Source of the DNA: Crocinitomicaceae bacterium
GTDB taxonomy: Bacteria; Bacteroidota; Bacteroidia; Flavobacteriales_D; Crocinitomicaceae
Assembly (NCBI GenBank): GCA_016708105.1
Contig: JADJGJ010000002.1
Location: forward strand, 744,001-808,000
DNA: 64,000 bases
Reading direction: 5' to 3'
Position numbers and translations under genes: made by a program
The notes under the pieces: generated by a model
Seen by the model: only the letters and a program-made list of their open reading frames with translations
The model's database searches: none
What the model was told of the DNA's origin: nothing
In this document: positions 34,400 to 43,400 of the stretch, piece by piece
Position numbering within the stretch: the first letter of the stretch is position 1
Layout of the letters: every line of letters begins with the position of its first letter

Positions 34400-35512
34400 T
34401 CATCGAAAAATTTCATTCATTATAATCTCAAATACACGCTCGGTAGATTTTCCGTCCCAAAAGTGAGGGATTGCACCTTTTTTGAAATCACCGCTTTCAA
34501 TTTTATCGATTTCTTTTTGAATGTCTGTGTTCGTAAATTTGACCAGAATATTTGTCCCTATATCTATAGTTATCGGGCGCTCAGTATTTGGTCTTAACGT
34601 TAAACAAGGTTTGTGTCTATAAGTTGCTTCTTCTTGAATGCCGCCGCTATCCGTTAAAATAAATTTGCAGTTCTTAATCAACGCCTGAAAATCAAAATAT
34701 CCTTTTGGTTCCGTTATTATTAAATTCTGACATTGTCGCAGTTCACTCTCTAAATCAAATTTATTGAAGTTGTTCTTGGCACGTGGGTGGATAGGAAGAA
34801 CAATTTGATATTTTTGACCTAAGTAATTAATTAGGCTGATTATTTTTTTTAAATCTTTTTTTTGATCCACGTTTGAAGGTCTATGCATGGTCATTAAAAT
34901 ATAGTCACTTTGTAGCTTTAATTCACTTAAAATATTTGAGTTAGAAATTTCATTTTCAAACTTATTAATCGCGTCAATCATTGTATTTCCGATTAGAAAG
35001 GACTTGCCCTTTAATTTTTCAAGTTGAATATTTTCTGCACCAGATTTTTCGGTAATGAATAGATAATCTGAGACCCGGTCCGTTAAAATGCGATTTATTT
35101 CCTCAGGCATCGTTAAGTCGTTAGATCGTAGTCCACTTTCGAGATGAGCTAAAGGAATATTCATTTTATTTGCAACTAATGCTCCAGCCAGAGTAGAGTT
35201 TACATCTCCAGGAACTATAATCAAGTCAGGTCTAAAAGTATTTAAAATTAGACGCTCGAGATTCTGCATTGCGGTTGCGATTTGAACTATTGGACTAGAA
35301 GAATTTAATTCAAGAAAAAAATCAGGTTGGGTATTAAATTGCTCAAAAAACACGCTGCTCATAGCTTGATCATAATGTTGACCTGTATGTACAATTCTTA
35401 CTTCTAAATTTTCATAGTGGTTTGCAACTTCTTTAAAACGACAGACTTTAATAAAATTTGGCCTTGTTCCAACAATAACAAGAATTTTTTTTTGAGTTAA
35501 TGAATCCGCCAT
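34400..35512 (-). CDS. wecB: UDP-N-acetylglucosamine 2-epimerase (non-hydrolysing)
   Basis: Converts UDP-GlcNAc to UDP-ManNAc (or a related epimerisation), feeding N-acetylmannosamine-type sugars into the surface glycan. The 370-residue protein has VGTRPNFIKV (from residue 14), IVHTGQHYDQAM, VPGDVNSTLAGALVANK, PLAHLESGLRS, MPEEINRILTDRVSDYLF, MTMHRPSNVD and LTDSGGIQEEATYRHKPCLTLR. All are hallmarks of the family. It closes the polysaccharide locus and diverges from rdgB. Some members act on other UDP-HexNAc sugars, so the exact product is inferred. Confidence 0.9.
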   Translation of the reverse strand: MADSLTQKKILVIVGTRPNFIKVCRFKEVANHYENLEVRIVHTGQHYDQAMSSVFFEQFNTQPDFFLELNSSSPIVQIATAMQNLERLILNTFRPDLIIVPGDVNSTLAGALVANKMNIPLAHLESGLRSNDLTMPEEINRILTDRVSDYLFITEKSGAENIQLEKLKGKSFLIGNTMIDAINKFENEISNSNILSELKLQSDYILMTMHRPSNVDQKKDLKKIISLINYLGQKYQIVLPIHPRAKNNFNKFDLESELRQCQNLIITEPKGYFDFQALIKNCKFILTDSGGIQEEATYRHKPCLTLRPNTERPITIDIGTNILVKFTNTDIQKEIDKIESGDFKKGAIPHFWDGKSTERVFEIIMNEIFR

Positions 35513-35665
35513 ATTTCGTCGATTATTTTTTTGTTCTACCTTTACATTTAATTGAGCTGCAAATTAAATTTGTTGCGCAAATTCGAATGAAAAATACTAA
35601 TTCCGCCCTCTTCTATAAAGTTAACAATTATAATTTTAAGCAATATTTTAGCACAAATATAGGTT

Positions 35666-36244
35666 ATGAATCTCCTCTTCGCAACTCAAAATAAAAGCAA
35701 AGCCATCGAAATTCAAATGATGATGCCTGGAGGTTTCGCTGTCAAAAGCTTACAAGATGTTGATTGTGACGATGACATTCCGGAAACGGGAAAGACATTA
35801 GAGGAAAATGCGTTAATCAAAGTGCGATATGTGTACCAAAAATTTGGTGTCGATTGTTTTGCAGATGATACCGGATTGGAAGTTGATGCCTTGAATGGTA
35901 AGCCTGGCGTGCTCTCTGCACGTTACGCTGGAGAAGAAAAAAGTGCAGAGGCGAATATGAATCTGATTCTAAATCAACTTAAAAATACATCCAACCGCAA
36001 CGCAAAATTTAGAACAGTAATTGCTCTCATTGTAAATGGAACAGAAATTTTATTTGAAGGAATTGTTAATGGAATAATTCTGGAAGAAAAATCTGGTCAA
36101 AAAGGTTTTGGATATGACCCGATTTTTAAACCAAACGAATCCACAAAGACTTTCGCTGAAATGTCACTGGATGAAAAAAATAAAATTTCTCACAGAGGCA
36201 GGGCATTGGCAAAACTTGTTTCGTGGTTGAAAACGGTAAACTGA
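35666..36244 (+). CDS. rdgB: dITP/XTP pyrophosphatase (RdgB/HAM1)
   Basis: Hydrolyses non-canonical purine triphosphates (dITP, XTP) to monophosphates, keeping them out of DNA and RNA. The product has 192 residues, the normal size. Motifs are LFATQNKSKAIEI, the catalytic FADDTGLEVDALNGKPGVLSARYAG, KSGQKGFGYDPIFKP and the C-terminal FAEMSLDEKNKISHRGRALAKL. It converges with ispH, 31 nt apart. Confidence 0.96.
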   Translation: MNLLFATQNKSKAIEIQMMMPGGFAVKSLQDVDCDDDIPETGKTLEENALIKVRYVYQKFGVDCFADDTGLEVDALNGKPGVLSARYAGEEKSAEANMNLILNQLKNTSNRNAKFRTVIALIVNGTEILFEGIVNGIILEEKSGQKGFGYDPIFKPNESTKTFAEMSLDEKNKISHRGRALAKLVSWLKTVN

Positions 36245-36275
36245 AATCTAAACTTTTCTGCTTGTCGAAATCTCT

Positions 36276-37496
36276 TTACATCAATTCTGCTAATACTGCA
36301 TCAACAGATTTATTTGCTTTTGTAAACGTGAGTATTTTCTGAATAACCCTATCAACCGTAGCGTCAGGGCAGGATGCGCCGCTGGTGACAATGATGTTTT
36401 TCACGCTATTATCAACCAGAAAATTTGATGTGGTTTTCATTTCTTTACTGTGAAGATCAAAATGGTGAATTTCGTTTTCTGATATTAATTCTTTTTCATC
36501 TTGTATGAAGTAGGTTGGAAATTTAGTCTCACATAATTCTACTAAATGTGATGTGTTTGAGCTGTTATAACCTCCAACTACAATTGCAATATCTGCTTGT
36601 TGATTCAGTAATTCAAGCGTGGCTGACTGGTTGTCATTGGTTGCATAACACAAGGTGTCACGGGTGCTTGCAAAATGATTTGTTATTTCAGAGGCACCAT
36701 ATTTCTGAACCATAATTTCTTGCAAGTAATCTGAAATTTCTTGCGTTTCACTGGCTAGCATCGTGGTTTGGTTAACTACGCCAATGCGGTTTAAATCAAT
36801 TGCCGGGTCAAATCCTTCCGTAAATCTTCCGGTAAATATTCTTGCAAAACCATCTTTATTTAATGTTCCAAGAATGACTTCTGCCAATTGTTTTGCTTCT
36901 GTTATGTCACGAATGACAAGCGCTTTGGCAAATTCATTGGTGTGAGAAAATGTTGCGCGTGTTTCTTCATGTTTATCTTTGCCATGAATGATTACGGTGT
37001 ATTGATCAGATCCTAATTTTTCTGATTTTTTCCAAACTCGTTGTACAAATGGGCAAGTAGTATCATATTTTTCCAATTGAATTCCGCGTGAACGTAATTC
37101 TTGTTCAATTTCTCGCGTTGTTCCAAACGCCGGAATAATCACAATATCATCTGCTGTTAATTGGTTAAAAGGAATAATTTGATTGCCCTTCGTGTCTTGT
37201 AAAAATTGTACACCTCTTGCAATCAAATCAGCATTCACCTCCGGGTTGTGAATCATTTGGCTAAGCAAATAAATTTTTTTTCCCGGATTTTCATGAATGG
37301 CTCGATAAGATATTTCAATGGCGTTTTCAACCCCGTAACAGAATCCAAAATGTCTTGCAAGTATAATTTGTGAATTGCCAAAGTTGAGTAAGGTAGGAGA
37401 GAAGTCCTTTTTCAATTTATCTTTGGCGCTGCGCATGGCTTTCACTCTGCTTATAACAGGTGAACGGTAATATTGCGGAATTTCAAAAGTTTTCAA
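36276..37496 (-). CDS. ispH: 4-hydroxy-3-methylbut-2-enyl diphosphate reductase
   Basis: The last enzyme of the MEP pathway, an Fe-S protein making IPP and DMAPP. The three cluster cysteines are in GFCYGVENAIE, TTCPFVQRVW and GASCPDATVD. At 406 residues it belongs to the long form found in Bacteroidota, about 90 residues more than E. coli IspH, mainly through an N-terminal extension and internal insertions. The codon at 37496 is TTG; it is retained because MKTFEIPQYYRSPV matches the usual start of the long form, while the next ATG would remove this part. This start choice is inferred. Confidence 0.94.
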   Translation of the reverse strand: MKTFEIPQYYRSPVISRVKAMRSAKDKLKKDFSPTLLNFGNSQIILARHFGFCYGVENAIEISYRAIHENPGKKIYLLSQMIHNPEVNADLIARGVQFLQDTKGNQIIPFNQLTADDIVIIPAFGTTREIEQELRSRGIQLEKYDTTCPFVQRVWKKSEKLGSDQYTVIIHGKDKHEETRATFSHTNEFAKALVIRDITEAKQLAEVILGTLNKDGFARIFTGRFTEGFDPAIDLNRIGVVNQTTMLASETQEISDYLQEIMVQKYGASEITNHFASTRDTLCYATNDNQSATLELLNQQADIAIVVGGYNSSNTSHLVELCETKFPTYFIQDEKELISENEIHHFDLHSKEMKTTSNFLVDNSVKNIIVTSGASCPDATVDRVIQKILTFTKANKSVDAVLAELM

Positions 37497-37533
37497 GACG
37501 TCGCTTTTTTACAAAGGTAACAGTTGAACTTGA

Positions 37534-38232
37534 TTATTGTTCAAGGTTCAGTAGGTAGTCTAAGCCTGAATAGTTGAGGTTATCACCTGTCCAGTGTTTA
37601 AGGGTATTGCCGTTATTATCTATTAGAAATACGGAAGGGAAAACTCCGTCTGAAGTTTCTACAAATAATTGATCGTTGTTTACATACCGAACATCAAATT
37701 GTTGTCCGCCGTGTTCAGCAATGAATTTTTCGGTATCAGCAACCTCACCAGGAAAAACTGAGACCACTTTTATTTTTTGTCCTGCCTCTTGATTAATGCC
37801 AATTTTTTCTGCTGCCACCTTGCAGTGAGGACATGTGGTAGTGAAAAAACACAATAGCGTAGAGCTGTTGTCGCTGCTTAGAAAATTACCAATCTCTGCT
37901 TTTAGTTCATCTAATTTTACTAATTGAACATCATCTGTCAAATCACCGTAATCTGACTGATAAATAGGAGAGATAAACGAGATGCCAAATCCTGTTGGCA
38001 AGGCTATCAAAAAGACAATGACTAAAGAGATTTTTCTGGTTTTTGAAAATGTATTTTTCAGAATCAATAATGAAATGAAAACAGAAAGGATGCAAAGTGC
38101 ACGTAAAATTATAGTTGCTGCCACCCATCCTGTTCCGACTTTTACCAAACTAATGGTGAGCAAATCAAAATAAAAGGGTACAATAAAACTTGCACTGAAA
38201 AATATCAAGCTGAACAATATTCTGAGAACCAT
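37534..38232 (-). CDS. Membrane-anchored thioredoxin-like protein with CPHC motif
   Basis: A 232-residue protein with three hydrophobic segments in the first 110 residues (about 5-25, 38-60, 70-95), followed by a periplasmic thioredoxin-like domain. The active site is TTTCPHCKVAAEKI, and DGVFPSVFLIDNNG carries the cis-Pro region. CPHC is the DsbA/oxidoreductase type. It may act in envelope disulfide chemistry. It stands 38 nt upstream of ispH on the same strand, so may share the transcript. Confidence 0.8.
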   Translation of the reverse strand: MVLRILFSLIFFSASFIVPFYFDLLTISLVKVGTGWVAATIILRALCILSVFISLLILKNTFSKTRKISLVIVFLIALPTGFGISFISPIYQSDYGDLTDDVQLVKLDELKAEIGNFLSSDNSSTLLCFFTTTCPHCKVAAEKIGINQEAGQKIKVVSVFPGEVADTEKFIAEHGGQQFDVRYVNNDQLFVETSDGVFPSVFLIDNNGNTLKHWTGDNLNYSGLDYLLNLEQ

Positions 38233-38247
38233 AGAACAAAATTAAGC

Positions 38248-38285
38248 AAAAAAAAATGACCGTCTCCCGGTTGAGAAACGGTCAT
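38248..38285 (-). terminator. Rho-independent terminator (minus strand)
   Basis: ATGACCGT (38256-38263) pairs with ACGGTCAT (38278-38285), with an inner CTC/GAG extension. On the minus strand it is followed by a T run. It closes the two-lipoprotein gene pair. Confidence 0.85.
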
Positions 38286-38302
38286 TAAATAAGATTAATT
38301 AA

Positions 38303-38524
38303 TTACTTCAATTCGCAAGTTTGGCTGTCAGAACCAATTGAGAATTCAAAAGAATCACATTTTGATTCTGCATCTTTTTTAGTCATGTCAGCAAGGGTGG
38401 TATCAGCACCGCTGTATGGAATTCCGAGTACAGTTCCAGAACAAGTACAAACATAATCTTTTTTGCAAGAAGTGAAAACCACCGCACTTGCAACTACTAC
38501 TAGAGCTAAAGCTACTTTTTTCAT
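38303..38524 (-). CDS. Small Cys-rich lipoprotein, paralogue B
   Basis: A 73-residue lipoprotein. The signal peptide ends at VVFTSC (lipobox), followed directly by KKDYVCTCSGTVLGIPYSG, ADTT, MTKKDAESKCDSFEF and a final TCELK. The mature 54 residues keep four cysteines apart from the lipidated one (CTC, SKC, TC), which could form two disulfides. The neighbour upstream is a paralogue of identical length with 22 nt between them; together they form a duplicated pair closed by a terminator. No known family is recognised, although short KKDYxCxC lipoproteins seem usual in Bacteroidota. Confidence 0.78.
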   Translation of the reverse strand: MKKVALALVVVASAVVFTSCKKDYVCTCSGTVLGIPYSGADTTLADMTKKDAESKCDSFEFSIGSDSQTCELK

Positions 38525-38546
38525 ACGATATTTAGTTTAAGTTAAT

Positions 38547-38768
38547 TTATTTTAATTCACAGTCAACATAGTCTGAACCAAAACTTGCATCACCTTTGTT
38601 GCATTCTGATTCAGCATCTTTTTTAGTCATGTCAGAATAAGTTGTGTCTACACCACTGAAAGGGATGCCTAACACGGTTCCTTCACATGAACATACATAA
38701 TCTTTTTTACATGCTGTGAGAACTGAGAAAGCCCCAATTACACCCACAAGTACAAATAATTTTTTCAT
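38547..38768 (-). CDS. Small Cys-rich lipoprotein, paralogue A
   Basis: A 73-residue lipoprotein with lipobox SVLTAC and the mature sequence KKDYVCSCEGTVLGIPFSG, VDTTYSDMTKKDAESEC and DCELK. It is the same length as its downstream paralogue and has four corresponding extra cysteines. Conserved blocks are KKDYVCxCxGTVLGIPxSG and MTKKDAES. The genes point the same way and are only 22 nt apart, so they should be co-expressed. A function cannot be deduced; small envelope lipoproteins of this kind could bind partners at the inner leaflet of the outer membrane. Confidence 0.78.
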   Translation of the reverse strand: MKKLFVLVGVIGAFSVLTACKKDYVCSCEGTVLGIPFSGVDTTYSDMTKKDAESECNKGDASFGSDYVDCELK

Positions 38769-38840
38769 AATTTTTTGATTTTGTGTTGCAATGATACAAA
38801 TAAAATGCCAGAAAATGACCTTAACAGCCTAAACAGAAGG

Positions 38841-40022
38841 TTAAATATTTGTGTCAACAATTGATAACAAAGCAACTATACCAGTGCTCAGCGCATTTTC
38901 ATCAATATCAAACCGTGCATTATGCACCCCGTGAACAATACCGCGTTGCTCATTCCGCACCCCAAGCCGGATAAAGGTTGCAGGTACTTTATGTGCATAA
39001 AATGAGAAATCTTCACCGGTCATTCTAATGGGTAAATCTTCAACAGCATGTTCACCTAAGGTGCTTTTTAAAACAGACCTTACTTGTTCAGTGAGATCGG
39101 GATCATTTTCAAGATAAGGGTAGCCGCGTTCAATAGTTATATCAACAGATGCGCCGGATGCTTGTGTAATTTTTTTTGCTGTTTCTGTGATGAGTTCATG
39201 GGCTTTGATTCTCCATTTTTCATTCATGGTTCTAAACGTACCTTGCAATGTCACGTAATCAGGAATTACATTGGTTGCACCCAGACCTTCAATACGGCCA
39301 ATTGCCAGCACGCAAGGGGTGTTTTCAGGGCAATGCGCTGCAGGTAATTCATGCAAAGCCACAACTAGTTTACTGGCAATTAATACCGGATCAATGTTCA
39401 ACTTTGGCATGGCAGCATGTCCGCCTTTACCGTAAACCGTAATGTGGAGTTCATCACAAGACGCCATGTACATGCCTGATTTAAGTCCAACTTTTCCGGT
39501 TTCCATTTCAGGAAAAACATGGAGGGCAACTATTTTTTCAACTTTTGGATTTTCCAATACACCGGCTTCAATCATCAATTTTGCACCGCCGGGTAATTTT
39601 TCTTCTCCGGGTTGAAAAATGAGTTTAACTGATTTTTTTAATTCGTGCCTGTATTCTTGTAATACTTTTGCTGTGCCTAACAAAATAGCTGTGTGTACAT
39701 CGTGTCCGCAGGCGTGCATTTTACCGGGATAGATTGATTTGTAATCCACTTCATTTAATTCAAAAATGGGTAAAGCATCCATATCTGCACGCAAGGCAAT
39801 ACAAGTATCATCTGATGTGTTTGCATGGATCATACCTACCACACCTGTGCCCGCAATACCGGCTTGAAAAGGTATTCCCCATTCACGCAGTTTTGACTGA
39901 ATGTAAGCCGATGTATGCACCTCTTCAAATGAAAGCTCAGGATGCTGATGAAGATGACGCCGGATTGCAATTATTTCATCACGTATTTCGTGTACGCGTT
40001 GTTGTATATTTTCCATCTTCAT
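38841..40022 (-). CDS. M20-family amidohydrolase
   Basis: A 393-residue metal-dependent amidohydrolase of the M20D group (hippurate hydrolase, IAA-amino acid hydrolase, N-acetyl-L,L-diaminopimelate deacetylase). Motifs include IRRHLHQHPELSFEE, MHACGHDVHTAILLG, LIFQPGEEKLPGGAKLMIEAG, VALHVFPEMETGKVGL and RMTGEDFSFYAHKVPATFIRLG. The frame opens with GTG at 40034, but ATG at 40022 is preferred. Either way it overlaps the TSUP gene upstream by about 40-55 nt in another frame, suggesting tight coupling. Substrate choice within the group is not clear. Confidence 0.88.
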   Translation of the reverse strand: MKMENIQQRVHEIRDEIIAIRRHLHQHPELSFEEVHTSAYIQSKLREWGIPFQAGIAGTGVVGMIHANTSDDTCIALRADMDALPIFELNEVDYKSIYPGKMHACGHDVHTAILLGTAKVLQEYRHELKKSVKLIFQPGEEKLPGGAKLMIEAGVLENPKVEKIVALHVFPEMETGKVGLKSGMYMASCDELHITVYGKGGHAAMPKLNIDPVLIASKLVVALHELPAAHCPENTPCVLAIGRIEGLGATNVIPDYVTLQGTFRTMNEKWRIKAHELITETAKKITQASGASVDITIERGYPYLENDPDLTEQVRSVLKSTLGEHAVEDLPIRMTGEDFSFYAHKVPATFIRLGVRNEQRGIVHGVHNARFDIDENALSTGIVALLSIVDTNI

Positions 40023-40407
40023 TTTTGAAACCACCTTTTGTACTTGAATAAATCATGCGAGCTGCAACGTAGAGCATAAATATTCCAAAAATCAATTTGA
40101 CAATATTGGCATTGAGTTTAAGAGAAAGTTTTGAGCCGTAGTACGCGCCAATCACAAAAGCAACGGCAATGATGATACCATAAGTCCAATTAATTTGCCC
40201 GGCTTTGTAATAATTCATCACGGCAAGTATTCCAATAGGAGGCAACATCAAAAGCAAACTGGTACCTTGCGCAGTGTGTTGCGTAACGCCTAACAAATGA
40301 ACCAGCGCCGGCACAATTACTACGCCGCCTCCAATTCCAATGAATCCGCTGGCTGAGCCTGCAAATAGACCTATCAAAATAAGCAGAATAATTGTTTGTA
40401 CTGTCAT
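39979..40407 (-). CDS. Half-size TauE/SafE (TSUP) family transporter
   Basis: A 142-residue membrane protein with four hydrophobic segments, about half the length of the usual TSUP proteins. It carries the family repeat GLFAGSASGFIGIGGGVVIVPAL near the N-terminus, then HTAQGTSLLLMLPPIG and KLSLKLNANIVKLIFGIFMLYVA. Short versions such as this must pair to form a full transporter. It overlaps the large outer-membrane protein gene by 4 nt upstream and the M20 gene downstream. The likely substrate is an organosulfur or sulfite-like anion, but this is not readable from sequence. Confidence 0.82.
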   Translation of the reverse strand: MTVQTIILLILIGLFAGSASGFIGIGGGVVIVPALVHLLGVTQHTAQGTSLLLMLPPIGILAVMNYYKAGQINWTYGIIIAVAFVIGAYYGSKLSLKLNANIVKLIFGIFMLYVAARMIYSSTKGGFKNEDGKYTTTRTRNT

Positions 40408-43400
40408 ATATCTTTTGTTAATGAAAAATAAGGTAATGGTTTTTGAATTTCAAGATCTTCAATGCCCCAGGCTAAATCAAATCGTACGAAATATCCCCAA
40501 ATTTTTGACCGCATGCCAAATCCAATTCCGCCAATTATTGGTTCACGTAAATTTTCAACACTAATGGTAATGGGTTTATCATTTATCACTTGTGTGTTGA
40601 AATAGTTTTCAGGACTGAAAGGGTGTGGACCAGTCCACGCAGTGCCAATGTCACCAAAAGCAATGAGTTGAAAATGTCGCAATAAATCACTTTTAATTGG
40701 GTAGCTTGAGAAAAAAGTAAATAAGGGTAATCTCAGTTCAGTGTTGTACAATAAAAAACTATTTCCGTTGCGTGTGTTTTGAATGAACCCTCGCATAGGT
40801 GTTGCAATAGTTTGAAAACCGAAATTTTGATTTGGATCTACCGTAATGTCTTGATCAAAGTCAGGGTTTGAACGCAGCACCCAATTATCTACAGCGCCCA
40901 TGTAATATACCAATTTGCGATCTCCTAATGAAGTGGCTCCGGCTAAACGATTAACCCATATAAAATTCCGAGTGATGCGTTGGTAATGCCGAAAATCAAA
41001 TCCCAAGTTAAATGTTGGATCGTAATTTCCTCCAAGCTCTTGTAAATACTCTGCAAAAAATTTCAATCGGGTACCGCGCTGAATATTTAGTTCCATTGGA
41101 ATGGTATTGTCAAAAACCAATTCTACATTCACGCCGGAATTATATGAATTGCGAGACTCAAGCAAAAGAGAATTATCACTATACGGAATAAAAACCTGCC
41201 GATCTTTGCGCACGTTGAATGTGGTTCGCAAGGCAAATGTTTCAGAGAAAGGATATGAAATGCGATATCGTACATCATGCGTAAATGCTTTATAAAAACC
41301 ACTTGAATTGATAGATTTTTGCCTGTAAATTACTAAGCGATGATCTAATCGGTAACGCAGGTGTTGCGCCATGAATAAAAATTCTCCGCCTGAATTAAAG
41401 TTGGTAGGAATTCTGATTCCTCCTAAAAGTTTATAATCATCAAATAAATCGCTGGCACCAATTTTAAATAGCGCATTCAATCCCGGATTAAAATAGACTG
41501 AACCGGGTCCTGAGTAAGGCTGATAATTTGGAAATAAAAAGTTGTTATCAAATTGTGATAGCACATAATCTTTGGCAAAATTCACTTGATAAATAGAGAA
41601 TTTTGGTGGTTCAAATTTCTTAATTTGTCCTGCAATTTTTGTGCTGTCATCTTTCAATTCAGGGTTTGCAATTTTTTCTCCGTCTTCACCTATTTCTACA
41701 ATCACACGTTGATATTTCATGTCGCCAATATACACTGTATCTAATGGTGCGTTTTGAAGTTCCAGTACTTGATTGTTATGCGATTTTCTTTTATTCCGCT
41801 TGTCGATATAGCTGGTGTTCCAAATTACATCCAGAGTACTTGTATCTGCTTTAGTAGTAATAAATTTATGTTGACTGTTTTGATACACCACATACACCAT
41901 ATCATTTTGTTGATTGATATGTTGCTCAACTATACTGGTAACATAATTGGTTTGCGGTGAAACAATAATTTGTGTGCGGTAGTGAATGGTAGTATCAATA
42001 TGACTAATGGTGCTATCTTTTTTTGCAAAAAACCGATTGGATATTCCGTTTTGATTACTCAAAAAAACGTATTGATTTTTACCAATTCCGTATGGTTGTG
42101 ATTCATCCCAATCTGGCGTATTGGTTACTTGTTCAAGAAATTTATACGTATGATCAGCTTGTTTAATATCATAAATGAAGATATCTCTTTTTGATTGGGT
42201 AAAATCAATGTCCGGCTTTTTGAAAATGGTATCACTTAATCGGTTTGAAGAAAAGATGATGCGTGAAGATTGTTCAATAAACTGTGGGTGCAAATCATCC
42301 CAAATATCGTCCGTGAGTTGTTTTCTGGTCTGTGATCCAACATCAAGTAAGTAAAGATCCGATTGACCTTTAACAACGCCTGAAAAAACAATTTTTTTTC
42401 CATCAGGTGAGTAAGCAAAGTCAAGTACTTTGTCTAATTCTTTCATTTCTTTTTCAACCAATGATTTATCATCAAGTGAATAAATGTACATCCAAAGTTT
42501 ACCTTTTCTCTCGGCAAAAAAAGTCAAGGCGGCACCACCCGGATGCCACCCAATCACCGGATAAGAGTAATCTTGTATGCGCTCCATTTTTGGCTCGGCT
42601 GCATAAACCTTAGTTGTTTTTCCGCTTTCCGTATTCAATATTTTTACACGATATCTGCCCAGCGTATTCTCAACATAGGCAATGTTAGAACCATCAGGAC
42701 TTATTTTTACTTCATAATAAACTGATTCTTTTTTTATTTTATATTCAACAGCGTCTCCATTAGGCTCAGTTTGATTTTTATATTCTTCAACATAGCGTGC
42801 ACGATAAAATGAAATATAATTGCGGGTAAGTTTTGCAAAATCCATGTTGAGGAGTGAATAAAAACCACGTTCAATATTTTTAGTTACCCTCGTTATGTAA
42901 ATGATGTTTGGAATAATGGTGGCCCCATGTGTCTCAGCTATGTAATTCCATACTGCGTGACCTGCAAATGCTTTTTCTTCATCCGTCAGTTTATTGAACT
43001 TATCAATTTTTTTTGTCAGTATAAGATCTTTTACACGGCTTTCTGTTTCTTCATCCCACTCTTTTACAAAGTATGAAATTAGTCCTTTTTCAAGCCAGGT
43101 TGGAATCCCTGAATTCATGGTTGATTTTAATTGGTCTTTCCAATCTCCGCCAAAGAGCATGTGTTTAATTAAAACTTCATAAACCGCTGATTTAATATTC
43201 TGGTTAAATGATTCATGATCACCTTCAAAATACATGAATATTTTTGAACCCACAATGCGGGTGCTGCCTCCTACATTACTATAGTCTTCATTGTTTATTC
43301 CCAAATTACTTTGTCTGAATTTAGATTGACTTTCGTACACAATCACATCTAATTTTTCAGGGAAAATATAATCTAATTTTGTTTCAGCATCCGTCAAATA

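Noticed and set aside
34400..35512. Hydrolysing UDP-GlcNAc 2-epimerase (NeuC-like), implying sialic acid synthesis
   Set aside because: The motif set (HTGQHYD, LESGLRS, PEEINR) fits the non-hydrolysing WecB type, and no NeuB/NeuA genes are present in the window.
21209..35512. Phage-defence island
   Set aside because: All recognisable genes belong to glycan synthesis; no nuclease, helicase, toxin-antitoxin or restriction-modification genes were seen.
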